Assembly: GCA_013180625.2 (NCBI GenBank)
Contig: SNVD02003292.1
Coordinates: 62,001-126,000 of the forward strand
Source: Boswellia sacra
Taxonomy: Eukaryota > Streptophyta > Magnoliopsida > Sapindales > Burseraceae
Reading direction: 5' to 3'
DNA: 64,000 nt
Shown: one piece after another, positions 37,435 to 49,120 of the stretch
Layout of the letters: every line of letters begins with the position of its first letter
Numbering within the stretch: the first letter of the stretch is position 1
Notes under the pieces: model-generated
Database searches by the model: none
Told to the model about the DNA's origin: nothing
What the model saw: only the letters and a program-made list of their open reading frames with translations
Translations under genes and position numbers: made by a program

Positions 37435-37870
37435 ATATACATGTCGGTCTTCGCGCGACATAGATGGCCCTGACACATATTCTATACTTGTCACTTGGTC
37501 AAACTGACACAAGCATATGTGTCGTTCACAAACAGACATGTATAAACAAATATATGTCATATAGTATCGGATTTTACCAAATATGTGTCAGTCAGTAAGT
37601 GACACAAATCTTGTGTCGGTCATAGAACGACATGCTATTGTCATTGTATGACCGACACAAATATTGTGTCGGTCAAAGAACGACATTTGGGTGTCATTCT
37701 ATGACCGACACAAAAGGGCTCCTTAAAACATATGTGTCGTTTTACGACGGACATTTACCGATAACATATGTGTCATTCTTTGACCGACATATATCTTCAT
37801 TCACCGAGTGACACATATTCCATTGTTTCGTGTAACTTTTATGTGTCGGTTTTTGGCCGACATATGCCTT
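37435..37870. repeat. Left subterminal repeats of CACTA element 3
   Basis: Many direct and inverted copies of TGTGTCGGTC / GACCGACACA lie in the first 480 bp of the element, a layout typical of CACTA subterminal binding sites. Confidence 0.85.
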
Positions 37871-37875
37871 TAAAA

Positions 37876-37925
37876 AATATATAATACGTGTCAGGAGGAA
37901 ACAATCCTGACACGTATTATATATT
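37876..37925. repeat. Perfect 21-bp inverted repeat
   Basis: The arms 37,876-37,896 and 37,905-37,925 are exact reverse complements (core ATACGTGTCAGGA) around an 8-base loop. It closes the left subterminal array of CACTA element 3. Confidence 0.92.
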
Positions 37926-39120
37926 CTTTTATTTTGAAAATTGTTTCAATAATACTCATAAATAAGCAATTGGATAACTGGATGCTATTATTCTAATCAT
38001 TATACTTAGATAAAATGAAACAAAATTCACATCTCGCTAATAGTGAACAAAATAGAGTTACCACAAACACTGTCATCCAGAACATGCCATTGCCTATACT
38101 TAAGCACTACCATGCACATATTAAATACTTTGGGGCATTTCGATTAAGCATAATGCTATATCAGATATATATAGTTGTGAGGATCAGGTGGTGGATTACA
38201 ACAAGAATATGAGCTAAATGTTTTCATTGAATATGTGCTAAATGTTTTCATTGTATTCTGTCTTACACCCAGATATGAACAAAGGCATGAAGTTTAGAGT
38301 GTCTCCAGTGTTTAAAACATCCATCCATTCAGTCATTCATCGAATAAGAATTCAAAATCTTTTCCAAATTTTTGAAAAGTTTTTGCATATCTTGATTGAT
38401 TAAGAATTGAATTGAGAATAATTATGAACTTATTTTGGAATATATAGAAAAATTCTGAAGCATCATAAGATTTTCTATAGTTACAATTACTATACTCGCG
38501 AACTACTGATGATTCTATTTGATCAAATTCCTATAGAAATGATAACGGATGTCAATAAGTTTAACCTGAATAAAAATATGTGACATACATAGAAACAAGT
38601 GGTATAATCAAACAAGATTTTGCTTCTGGAATCTCACTTGTTTTGCAGCTCCCTGTAACTGTATCATTGCAAAATCAAGGTCTGGATTTATTGGAGTAAA
38701 CTCTACAGGAAAATTTGACTAAAAAGTTATCTTCAAGCAAAGGGAGAAAAAACAATAAATTAAAGATCATGCTGTGGAATTTCAAATAGCAATATATAAG
38801 GTAATCAAAGCCTTTTGAGAATTTAGTAGCAAATAGAAGAAAAAATAATGAACAGAAGAATGAAGCTATGGCATGCAGAACAACAAAATAAATTGACATT
38901 AAGATGCTTTTCACTAGGACATGCATGCTTTCTCACTGAAGTCAGATTTGGCGAAAGAAGATGAAACTCATCAACACACATGAGCCTCCTCTAACAAATT
39001 CCAGACAATTCCATCAACAAGAACCTAGTATTGCTGGAAAGAAAGAACCACATTCAACAATACTCCAAATATTATTCACATTCAATTTTGTTAACAAATT
39101 TGTCAATCAATAGATCATAA
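37926..39120. other. CACTA element 3 interior, unassigned
   Basis: No gene recognised; short frames on both strands. Confidence 0.4.
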
Positions 39121-39129
39121 TCCCTTATA

Positions 39130-39263
39130 CCTGTCCTGCAACAGCATAAAGAACTGCAATAATGCATGGCAAGCAGCAACAGAGTGCAATCCTGATCAAA
39201 CATGCCAAAACAACACAAAAGATGGCAAAGAACACATCAAATGCCAGAAAAACGATAGCCAAC
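39130..39263 (-). pseudogene. Exon of a RING E3 ubiquitin-ligase-type membrane protein
   Basis: The minus-strand exon lies between an AG acceptor and a GTATAA donor. It reads [20 protein letters not shown], then [20 protein letters not shown] and VAGQ. These are two hydrophobic segments typical of the transmembrane part of plant C3HC4 RING proteins of the At1g12760/At1g63170 type (from memory). The RING domain itself is not present nearby. The exon is 134 bp, open throughout, and in the same orientation as the other captured exons of the element. Confidence 0.65.
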
Positions 39264-40052
39264 CTGCAAATATGAAGAATTAGAGATCCCAGCAGTTTTT
39301 ATTCTGTAGATACTGAAGCATAAAAATAAAATAAAATAAAATTAAAAAATATCTGAATATGGATATTTTTCTAATTTTATTTATCTCAATTCGTTAAATT
39401 GTGTTTACTATTAATATATATATATGGTATATTATTAACCATTAGGTACCATATACTTATCAATATTACAATTCGTAAGTTACCTATACATTAATTATCA
39501 TATGTATTTTTAACATAATATAATAAGAAAGTAAAAGGCTGAAAACTTAATCGAGGCTGCAGGACCACCTTATACAGTGGGCTATATATGGCTGAAACTA
39601 GCACTGCTTTTTTTTTTTCTTTTTTTTGCCTGGTGTCAAAAGTGGTAGTTAAACCAATCAAAGGTGTTAGTGAGGTTTCACTTCAAATAAACTCCTAGCT
39701 TCATTGAAAGTACAAACCTCAGTAAATATTTATAAATTAGCACTCTCTTCACTGAAGGTCCATAAAAGTTGTTGTTCCATTCAAATTTCATGTCAACTAG
39801 AGCTTATCTATCCCCTAACATTTCTATAGCACCAACATGTTTACCCAGTTTTGGGCCCAAGAACCAAATTAAAGATGACAAATTTTTGTGGGTATGAGGA
39901 GAAATATAATAACCAAAAAACTATATTACATGAAAAGTCAAAACAAGGAAGCTAGGTGCCTAACTATTAAAACATAATTAAGCTAAAGGTTAGTCAACTT
40001 ATTTTTACAAGAATGATACAATAACATTAACTCAAAAGTGTTAATAACTCAC

Positions 40053-40141
40053 TTGATCCGGGAGATAATACTGGTTGGTGCTTGAAGAGCAAATAATGGA
40101 ATAAGAAAGGATTTCTAAACAGCGGTGCCTTTTGTAAGCAT
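40053..40141 (-). pseudogene. Exon resembling a COR413 inner-membrane-type protein
   Basis: The minus frame reads MLTKGTAV, a stop, then SFLIPLFALQAPTSIISRIK before a GTGAGT donor. The pattern recalls a plant cold-regulated 413 membrane-protein family as I remember it. One in-frame stop and the absence of neighbouring exons make it a fragment. The family call is tentative. Confidence 0.4.
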
Positions 40142-40907
40142 CAAAACCCTGAACAATAAACTCATCTCCATCAGATCCTACAAGCAAGCAACGAGTCAAC
40201 TACTATAAAACTAGCTAAAAACTATGAAACAGATCATAAAGTTATTAGGATTGGGTCCTATTTAGTTTCCCTTCCCCCAACCAAATAAACATAATATTGA
40301 CAGCAATTGACAGAATCTATAACTAAAACTCTTAATTAATAAGGAAAAGGAAAATCCTCAATAACATTAATTGTCCAACATTGATATTAACAGTATAAAG
40401 AGCATATAAATAAATAAAACCACATGACTATCCTGGCAAGACAAGGAGCAAGCAGTGTAAAATCTAGCATTCTCTTCTAGGGTGCACGTGATGCATGAGA
40501 AAATAGTTTAAGATTAAATAATCCACGAGTAAATAAAGGTTAATAAGAAAGACAAAAAGACCCATGTTTAAATTGTTGGGCAAAGCATTTTAGGCAAAAT
40601 TGTTATTATTAACGAGGAGGCAAAGAGTGAATTGGCATTTGGCAGATTTGCACTTTCTCACTTATAAAACCAGGTTATGCCTTCCAATTCATAACTACTA
40701 ACTCTTGCCCATTTAACTCCAAAACAACTAACCAAGTTCATTTTTTTCCTCTTTATTGCTATTCATGACCATTCACAATCTCCCTTCAAAACAACTCCCA
40801 TTTATTCCTTCACATATTTAAGTTTAAATAAGTGTTAGAGTTACAATTGCCATTTGTAAGATAAAATCATAACACAAAAACCTCAGACAAAGAAAACAAC
40901 CATTTGT

Positions 40908-41156
40908 TTGGTTTTTGAGGAAACAACTGAAGCTCCTGCTCAAGTTGGGTTAGCTTCAAACGGCTGCTCTCCAACTGTTGGACATATGCCTATAGGCAAA
41001 ACAGGAAGGGATGCAACTCAGCTACGGAGTGTAAAGAGTCAAGCAAAAAATAAAAGACATGCTCCACTATCGAACATTGTTGATTCTTACCAAAAGGAGG
41101 GAAAATTAATCAGAGATTCATTAAAAAAGGAGCTTATTGAGCATTTTTTAGATTAA
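40908..41156 (+). CDS. Unassigned 82-codon frame in CACTA element 3
   Basis: The frame reads EETTEAPAQVGLASNGC, then HMPIGKTGRDATQL and a charged C-terminus with LIRDSLKKELIEHFLD. Its composition is protein-like and the end is helical. It is on the opposite strand to the captured exons, so it could be a remnant of the element's own gene. I do not recognise it. Confidence 0.3.
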   Translation: MVFEETTEAPAQVGLASNGCSPTVGHMPIGKTGRDATQLRSVKSQAKNKRHAPLSNIVDSYQKEGKLIRDSLKKELIEHFLD

Positions 41157-41334
41157 TAGAGCTGATATGTTAGATTAACACCAATATCATTTTACATCAA
41201 CACTTATATCGATAGTAGAAAAATAAATAATTAATAATCCTCTGTTATTGAAAAGCGCAAAAGTCCTATTTCACATTAGTGAGCACTGTTTGAACAAAAC
41301 TTCAAAATAGCATGTCAACAGAAGAATTAAAGAG

Positions 41335-41408
41335 ATGTCACCCTTTGATTTTTATCATCTGTGTCTGCATCAGTAGAAATATCAGTCCTCGAACTAGCAT
41401 CAGCCATA
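41335..41408 (-). pseudogene. Short N-terminal-like peptide start
   Basis: An ATG at 41,408 on the minus strand opens MADASSRTDISTDADTDD, followed by KNQR. It looks like the start of an acidic protein rather than random sequence. No continuation was found, and it could be a first exon of unknown origin. Confidence 0.25.
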
Positions 41409-41651
41409 TTAGATTCTCCCTAGTTTTCTGTATTACCACTGGAAATGGAAACCTGATTCGATTGTTAACTCTTTTCTAATGGCAGCCTTTGAGACTCCAC
41501 TTGGATGGTAGAAGGATTTATGTTAAATGAAGTTGGTGACTTTTTTGTTCACCAAATTATTTAAAAAAAAAATGTCAGTGCAAGGCTAGCCACAAATTAA
41601 ATGAACTTTGAGAACAAAATTTTATTGCATAAAAGGAAACACAAAATTCAC

Positions 41652-41750
41652 CTTATCAAAAGTGCAAATACGAAGGGAATCAGAAGCAACTGCTTGGCCA
41701 CCTGCTTTGGTTGAATTAATCACAGTACCTACAGTGCCACATATATAGAT
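41652..41750 (-). pseudogene. Unassigned captured exon
   Basis: The frame GTVINSTKAGGQAVASDS followed by LRICTFDK ends at a GTGAA donor. It has protein-like composition, with the orientation and splice context of the neighbouring captured exons. I do not recognise the source gene. Confidence 0.35.
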
Positions 41751-42075
41751 CTGTCTTAGAGATAGAGAAAAAGAAATAACTCCATCAATTATAACACCGT
41801 CAATTTTTTGATACATAATGGGAATACATTACTACAACATCAATCAAGACAACTCTTGATCCGATCCTTCTTCTATTGTTAAGAATTATCCAAGACAAAA
41901 ATACAGATTGAATAATACTTATCCAACAATTAAAATTTTTGAAATCATTCACCACATTTAAGATATTCAAATTCTCAATAGTAACTGCACTTATATCCGT
42001 GATTATTTTATTTTGATATCTCGAGAGAGAGAGCAAGGCATTTCATGCTATCATTTGAAGAAAGACAAACCAATT

Positions 42076-43183
42076 TATCATATGTTGAATCACGGTGTCC
42101 CCTTATTCTTTTGGAATAGTAGGGATACATCACTGTTTCACTAGTTGGGCGGATGGCAATAGGAATCTCCAAATCAGATTCCTCGAATTTTGTCACCCAA
42201 GCAACCTGAAAAGGCCCCAAGATCCCTCAGTTGGCACTTCATGCCTTCGCTAAATTACATTTTTCAATTAATTTTTAACACACGCACAGAAGAAGTGTCT
42301 TCAACAAAGCAACACCAAGATTAAACCATCAAAAACTCTTTGAAATTCCAAATTACACAGCAAAAACATTTATGCTGAACTTTTAATCTCAAAGAAATTC
42401 TAGAAAAAGTTCCACTTAGAAAGCAAACAAGAGATCCTCATTAGCTCTCCATCATCAATATGCTCTCCAAGATTAGAAAATTCAGGCATTTAAGAAACAT
42501 TTCAAGTGTACATGTTATACAATCCAACATTTTGCTGGAAAAAAACAGTAGTCTATCATTTAATTAAACCTTTATCAAGAGAGCATCTCAAATGATTACA
42601 GAATGACTTTGTTGTTCAAAAGATGAAATATGACATACAAACAAAAATAACAAAATTTCACCTGAGCTGGGCAGCCAAAAAATATTTTGAAAAGAGGCAC
42701 AACAAAAAATTGACATTCCCATTGCCATAAAAGAACTCAAAATCTTACCTCTGGAGCAAAACCTTCAATATGGTCCTTCTCCTTTTGTAAAACAATAGGG
42801 GATACAAATAGAGGAAAGTAGCAATTCTGAATTTTCATTTTTTTGATTTCTGGGTCGAAGAAATTCTGCAGACACCATTAATAAGTCGATCATAATGATA
42901 TTCAACTTGAAAAGCAGGAAGGAAAAAAATAAAAAATAAAAAAGGGATCACTTATCAAATAAAAATAACCAGAAGAAACATCAAATGCAATAAGCAAGAT
43001 ACACCACCCAAAACAAGAATTTACAAATTGATCTGTGGCTATGCCAAATACTAAGCAATAAAGGGCTCAAAAAAGGATTTCAAAACTTACCTGCAAGGTC
43101 TCCCAAATTGACATTGCCTAAGGCCTTATAATATAGCAACCAGAAATGTCATAGTATTCAATCATTTCACCATTGACGACTAC
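42076..43183 (-). pseudogene. ProRS-like: Prolyl-tRNA synthetase gene fragment, three exons
   Basis: Prolyl-tRNA synthetase charges tRNA-Pro for translation. Three minus-strand exons appear in the right order with splice sites kept. Exon 1 (43,183-43,091) has NGEMIEYYDISGCYII, then a stop in place of Trp. Exon 2 (42,865-42,749) has [20 protein letters not shown] and [11 protein letters not shown]. Exon 3 (42,205 to about 42,080) has [17 protein letters not shown] and [14 protein letters not shown], the hallmark of the class II active-site region. The rest of the catalytic and anticodon-binding domains is missing. The introns show that the capture was from genomic DNA. Confidence 0.92.
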
Positions 43184-43189
43184 CTATAC

Positions 43190-45230
43190 AAAGTGAATAA
43201 GAATAATATTAAGATCCAAAATGTTCAAACATCATTATCTATCATGAAATGATCAGCAAAAGAACTAAACCTAGCAACATTGCATATCCTTCAGTTAGAG
43301 CAACTTGCAGAAAAGGTTTGAAAAATCATTTACCCGTCTTTAGTAAAGAATATGGCCTAAAATCATTCCACCCAAAACATGTAAAACAATTCTATCCTAG
43401 AGTTACCATCTTTCTATAGTAAAAACATGGCTTCCAAAACATTTGTGGCGAATAATGTCCTTCAATGCCTAAATGAACAAGTTGACTGCCCAAGGACTAA
43501 AATATAATTGCTCCTATAGGAGGAATTCTTTCTTCTTCCATTTTTACTTTTTTTTTCCTGAAAAGAGTATGGAATTCTGCTCAAGTACTGAAACTCCTAT
43601 AACTGATGCTCTGAGTGTTATTTATCAAATGAAAAGACTAATCTACTTTAAATAGTGAATTGCTAGGATGCTTGCACAATATACAAACAATATGAAATTT
43701 GTTTAACTTAGAACACAACTATCTACCAGATAAGGATGAAATCAGAGAGTTAGGACTGGACTGTCAGGGTGAGCATCTATTGAGGGGGTTATGTGCATCA
43801 ACCGTAAAAGTCTAGTACAAAGAAAAGAAGTGTAGTACTTTAAAGCAGTCGGAAGCTATAGCTGATAGCTTTTGGTTGTCCTGTTTTTAACAATTGCAGG
43901 AGTATTCCAATTTTGACTTTTAAACAAATTTTTTGTATCTCTTTCAGAATAGACTTTTATCTTGGCAAGTATTCTTCCAATTCTGAGAGAAGAAAAAAAG
44001 ATGAACACAAAATTACCTGTTGAGGCATAGGTAATTTTATGTTCATCTTTTTAATCTTTTAGGGACAGTACAAAGATTTAATCTTTTAATACATTTAAGT
44101 ACCTGATAATCACATTGCTTAGGATCAATTTTCTGTGGAAACTCAAATTAAACTTGTTAGATATAGAAATCTTAACATTGCAACAAAAGCTTAGAAGGAA
44201 AAAAAACACCTTCATCAGCGTTACCCTCCTTGAGTTCATTCTTCTGGTCGCTTGCAACACTCTTAACTGATAAAATATTCCTTCTTGAATGATTGCAACG
44301 TGGGGTTCTGATGAAGAACAGTTTCGAGCTTGTCCTCCTGTAGTTGAAATGTACAAAGCTCGAATTAATTTTTGCCCCCTGTAATTTCTAGTAAAGCACC
44401 AGATGTACCTCCATTTGTTTAATTACATTAAATGGCTAAATATTTATTTATTTATTTATTTTCTAATTATAATTAAGGAATATCTAATAGTTAAACTAAA
44501 ATATATTTTGAATTTAGTAATGGCAAGACTTGATTCATAAAATTTAAACCCTAATTGGAGTGTAATATCAAAATAAGAAAATAAGACTAAATTTGACACA
44601 TAAGACAAGAAGCAAAAAAGAAAGAAAAACAAGAAAATTACAAATTTATTTATTTATAAGAACAAAATTATAGCTTTTTAATTAAAAATAATTTTAAAAA
44701 ATAAAAAATTGAAACCTGAAAAAGAGCTTTGGTCAAGAGAGGGTTCTAAATTAGGATTTGTCTTGCTTGTTGCTGGTTCTGTTCGATCAACGTCTGGTTT
44801 CACCATAAGAACAAAACAAATAATAAATAATAAAGATATAATTAACGGATATTGAATATTTTCTATGAATATTGAGTGAGAAAGAGAGGAGGAGAGAGAG
44901 AGAGTGCCTTCATTTGAGACATGATGTCGTACAGCTATTTCTTTAACATTGCGGCGAGGCTCGCCGGTAAGCCATCATTGGCTACTTGCTTTCCCGCCAT
45001 TGTCTGTGCCTCTGAGAGAGAGAGACTGTGAGATGGAGCCCGATTGGGGTTTTCAGTAAATTAACGGATGAAATGGTGCTACAAATGTCGAAATGTCGGC
45101 AAAGAGAAATGAGGGAGATAATCAGACTGAGAATGAGAAAGATAAAGAGAGTTCTATAGGAGAAGCATGACAAGAGTGAGTGAGGGAGAAGATAGTGAGG
45201 CAACAAAAAAGTGTAAGAGGGAGTTAATTT
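43190..45230 (-). other. Right part of CACTA element 3; possible first exon at 45,000
   Basis: On the minus strand an ATG at 45,000 opens MAGKQVANDGLPASLAAMLK, then a stop, with a purine/pyrimidine-rich leader-like sequence upstream (45,005-45,230). A second protein-like piece lies at 44,350-44,210 (ARNCSSSEPHVAIIQEG). These could be the 5' end of the ProRS gene or of another captured gene. I cannot decide. Confidence 0.35.
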
Positions 45231-45381
45231 ATATGAGTGGCAATTTTGTAATTTAGGAAAAAGGGGAGAGTGACATGTAAATGAAAGCTTGGGTTTGACT
45301 TTGGATACGTGACACTCCCTTTTTTAAAATGAAATATATTTCATAAAGGTAGTGACATAAAAACCTTAATTTCTTGTAGTG

Positions 45382-47090
45382 AATATGGTTATGAAAATCT
45401 TAAACCATCATCATATTCAAAGAAATTTAAGAAAAAATCAAAGAAATTTTATAAAAATCAATTTGATAATCAATATTACAAGAAAAATAAGAAAAAATAT
45501 AAACCTAAGAAGAATTATTCAAAGAAACAATTAGTATGTAGGAATCGTAGACAACCAGGACATACAGCAAAACAATATAAAAAGAAAAATAAAGTCAATG
45601 AACTTTTAAATGATCAAAATGAATTGAAAAATAAAATTAATAAATTATTATTTAGTGAACAATCTAGTCAAGAATCTGGTAATAGTAATAGTGAAGAAGA
45701 TATTCTAGATATACAAGATACTGATACTACTACAGAAAGTAGTGAATCTTTAAGCTATACCGAAGAAATATGCAATTGTAAACAAATTAATGTAATTACT
45801 AAAAATAATGATAAACAATTTTTACTAGATATTATTGATAAAATTGAAGATCCTAATATAAAAAGAGAATATTTAATGAAACTAAAAGAAATTTTAGAAC
45901 AAGAAAATAAAATTAAGACTCCAAACACATTTAGTTTAAACAAAATATGAGATAAATACCCGTCACAAACTTTATTTGAACAAGTTATTACAGGAGAATT
46001 ACAATAAGAAATTAGGAATTTAAAAGAACAAATAAAAGAAATTAAGAAAGAAATTCAAAATCAACAATTAGAACAACTTCAAACTCAAACAAGATTAACT
46101 ATACTTGAATCTCAAAATAAAAATGATCAAGCTTCTAGCTCACGAATAGAAGAAGATTATGTACAAATTGTAGACAAAATTAATTACCAAAAATGGTATA
46201 TAGGAATATTATTACACATAGATAATTTTTTACAAATATAAGCCATTGCTTTAGTTAGATTCAGGAGTTGACCAAAATTGTATTAGAGAAGGTCTTACTC
46301 CAACAAAAGATTATGAGAAAACTTCTGAAAAACTACGTGGTGCAAATAGAATGAATTTAGAAATTAATTATAAATTGTCAAAAGTTAAAATATGTAATCA
46401 AGGATATTGTTTTAAAACAACATTTATATTAGTAAAAAAAATCTCAGTCAAAATATTATTTTAGGTACTCCATTCTTAACACAAATATATCAATTTAAAG
46501 TTGATAGTCAAGGAATTCATGCAAAAATCATGGAAACAAAAATAAGTTTTAAATTTTTATCATCAATAGATAGTAGGGAAATTCATCAATTACAACAAAA
46601 TACAATAACTAAACAAATAAATTTAATAATTAATAAACAAAATCATATTAATTATCTCCAAAAAGAAATTAAATATAAGAGAATCGAAGAACAACTAGAA
46701 AAGCCTAATATTAAAGATGATATAGAAGAAATAGAAAACAAATTTTAAAAAGAAGTATGTTCAGATTTGCCTAATCAATTTTGGGATAGAAAGAAACATA
46801 TAGTTTCTTTGCCATATATTAAAGAAAAATCAATCAAGCCCAATACTCCATCTAAAGTGGAAGCCCAAACTCAAGACAAGTCAACATCATCAAAAAGTTC
46901 TAAAAAGAAGAAGTCAAAAATTGAACAACTCAAGCAATTGATGGCAATAATTATTCAACAAATTTCGGACAGCTCATCCGACAGTACTCCAGATAATCCA
47001 GATGAAGATCCATTTGGTAGACCGCTTTCTCAAGATCTTTATGACTTATAAAGAGATAAAGTCAAGCATTCTTATCCAATCCTTCTAGAA
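45382..47090 (+). pseudogene. Endogenous caulimovirid, middle fragment (capsid end, zinc knuckle, protease, polyprotein C-end)
   Basis: This continues the capsid C-terminus cut by CACTA element 3. Next comes a basic segment and a decayed zinc knuckle (CRNRRQPGHTAKQY, two Cys lost). An acidic linker follows (frame 45,624-45,950), then an aspartic protease with catalytic DSG near 46,260 (LLDSGVDQNCIREGL). The protease runs in another frame into the linker at 46,463-46,820. The reverse transcriptase and RNase H are absent: LPYIKE is followed directly by a Lys/Ser-rich and then acidic tail ending DEDPFGRPLSQDLYDL (stop at 47,049), which looks like the polyprotein C-terminus. Several stops and shifts make it non-functional. 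Confidence 0.8.
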
Positions 47091-47297
47091 CTTCGATGGA
47101 AAAGTTAGATTTATACAAATAAAGATTGTCACGTCTCATTCAAGTTTCCAAGCATAGTACAAAAGAAGCATTATTACCAAGCATAATGATTATTGTATTT
47201 TACAAGTGTAAAAGTTTTTATTTTTAGTCAAAGATATTTAGAATTTGTAATAATTACTATGGACTTGAAATGTTTTGAAGTCCGATTCTCGAGTCTG

Positions 47298-47337
47298 TAT
47301 AAAGACTCTTGTATTTCAAAAGCTCTTGTTCAATAAA
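47298..47337 (+). promoter_or_regulatory. Caulimovirid-type TATA box and polyadenylation signal
   Basis: TATAAAG at 47,298-47,304 and AATAAA at 47,332-47,337 lie in the non-coding stretch between the end of one polyprotein fragment and the primer-binding site of the next. That is where pararetroviral genomes keep their single promoter and terminator. Activity is not shown. Confidence 0.55.
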
Positions 47338-47539
47338 ATAAGTTTTATTCATCTCTTGCTCTAATCTATACTTTTCTTAATTTTCTTTTCTGCGTCAATC
47401 ATTTAAATTAACATTCTGCCAACAAAGTAAGTTATTTTCTTATTCCATAATTTTCCTTCATTTATTTGCATATTTATTACATATTTACTTTGATCTTGTT
47501 TTCAAATTGATCATATTTATTTTGATCCTGTTTTCAAAT

Positions 47540-47549
47540 TGGTATCAGA
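47540..47549 (+). other. Pararetroviral primer-binding site (tRNA-Met type)
   Basis: TGGTATCAGA matches the start of the initiator tRNA-Met-complementary site used by caulimovirids to begin minus-strand synthesis. It follows the TATA/poly(A) region and precedes the movement-protein region, the expected order in a circular genome map. Confidence 0.75.
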
Positions 47550-47739
47550 TTTTCTTTTTCAGGTTTGTAGAAGAAATAAACCTGATAAATTGTTGAATAA
47601 TTTGAACAAATACCATCTTAAAACTAAATGTATATTGAAATTAAGCAGGTTCTATTGCTTGTTACTTTCTGGCATACTTATGGAATCCTATACAATAAAT
47701 TCAAGGTAAATATATAAGCTGAATATGATATAAAACTTA

Positions 47740-48790
47740 TTTCCTACAATTGTACAGAAATCTGACAAATTTTTAGCAATATTTCTAAATGTATCTACCT
47801 TGATACATTACAAAATGATTTTGAAGAAATAAGATTACTTAGTCAATTAGTAATAGAGAATTATAAGCAAAAAGGGTTTAATTATATACATTTTTGACTA
47901 ATACAAATAGCTATCAAACCATTATCAAAAATAGGAATAGATTCTCCAGTATTAATGCTATTAAGAGATAAAACATTATTAAAACTCCAAGATTCCTTAT
48001 TAGGAGTAGTACAGTCAAATTTATGCAATAGTGCTATTTATTTTAATTGTGCCCCAAATTTCCAAGTAAGTTTACACGATCCAACAATATTAGACACATT
48101 AGTTCTAAATATTCATTTACCCAAATCAATCTTTGCACAAAATAGGCATGGGTATTTACTACTTTATAGAATATAATTTAAACAAACTAGTTCAGAATTT
48201 AATCCAAGATTTGGACTACAAGATACTAGAGGAGAAACTACAATATTAACGGTATAAACAGAAGAAAATACTCCAACATCAACTTATACTCCAAAATTAC
48301 TTAAATGGAATGAAATAACTATACCAGAAGTATGGATGATAGATAATCCATTACCACCTAGAAATATAGCACAAAAAGAAATAGCACAAATTACTCAAAA
48401 TCCAAAAGGAAAAATATTATTAAGATTTAATTCTTTAAGAATAGGAGAAACTTCATCAAGCTATTCTGATATTATATCTGCAAGAAGTTCATTTTCATTA
48501 CCAAAATCTAGTAGTTTTAATATTAGGAGTACACAAGCAAGTGAAATAAATAATAATCATGCTTATTCAGTAAATTATATAGCACCTGTAGCAGAATCAG
48601 TCAACCAAACACCACCAATGTTACCTACACAATCTGATTTTCACACTATTAATACTATTCAAAAATAAGACTTCGAAATTAATAAAGAATACTTAAAAAT
48701 TGATTTTTTACAACAAGAAAATAATTTTAAAAGAAAATGGTATTTTAGTACATTTATTAAACAAAAAACTAAAGAAATTAGAGAAGAATG
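47740..48790 (+). pseudogene. Endogenous caulimovirid movement protein region
   Basis: Movement proteins of the 30K superfamily widen plasmodesmata. The frame 47,955-48,176 holds SLLGVVQSNLCNSAIYFNC and DPTILDTLVLNIH, the typical core with a conserved Asp. The same frame continues after stops at 48,176 and 48,255 through TPKLLKWNEITIPEVW and a Ser-rich stretch to a stop at 48,666. Further pieces extend to about 49,100. Stops and a later frameshift show it is decayed. It belongs at the N-terminal side of the polyprotein, directly after the primer-binding site. Confidence 0.75.
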
Positions 48791-49120
48791 GTATAATTAA
48801 ATGAAAAGATTAAAAATTAATATTCCTTTTTTTATATGGTTTAATATGTATGCATCACAACATAATATTCAATTGCCTTATGATAGCAAACAAGTCCATA
48901 TTCAAATAAATGAATTTAAAAAATGGGAAACTAAGTAACATGGAATAATTCAATCAATACATCCACCTTTAGAACAAATCAAAATTAAAACAAATGAAAC
49001 AGATATTTTAGCAACTCCATTTACAAAAGGATCAAATAAACCTGATAATGAAACTGCAACTTTGGGAGATATTAAAAAAGTTTGTAAGCAAAATAATTTA
49101 ATAATCAAGTATTACATACT

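Larger units (their letters stand above)
37389..45381 (-). mobile_element. CACTA element 3, nested in the pararetrovirus, with several captured host genes
   Basis: The left end is CACTACAACAAAAAACG and the right end TTTCTTGTAGTG. The target duplication is AAT (37,386-37,388 and 45,382-45,384). Skipping the element and one AAT leaves the capsid reading order seen uninterrupted at 50,190, so the insertion site is confirmed by the second viral copy. The element is 7,993 bp. No CACTA transposase gene was recognised. Exons of prolyl-tRNA synthetase, a RING E3-type membrane protein and a COR413-like protein are all on the minus strand. Confidence 0.93.
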
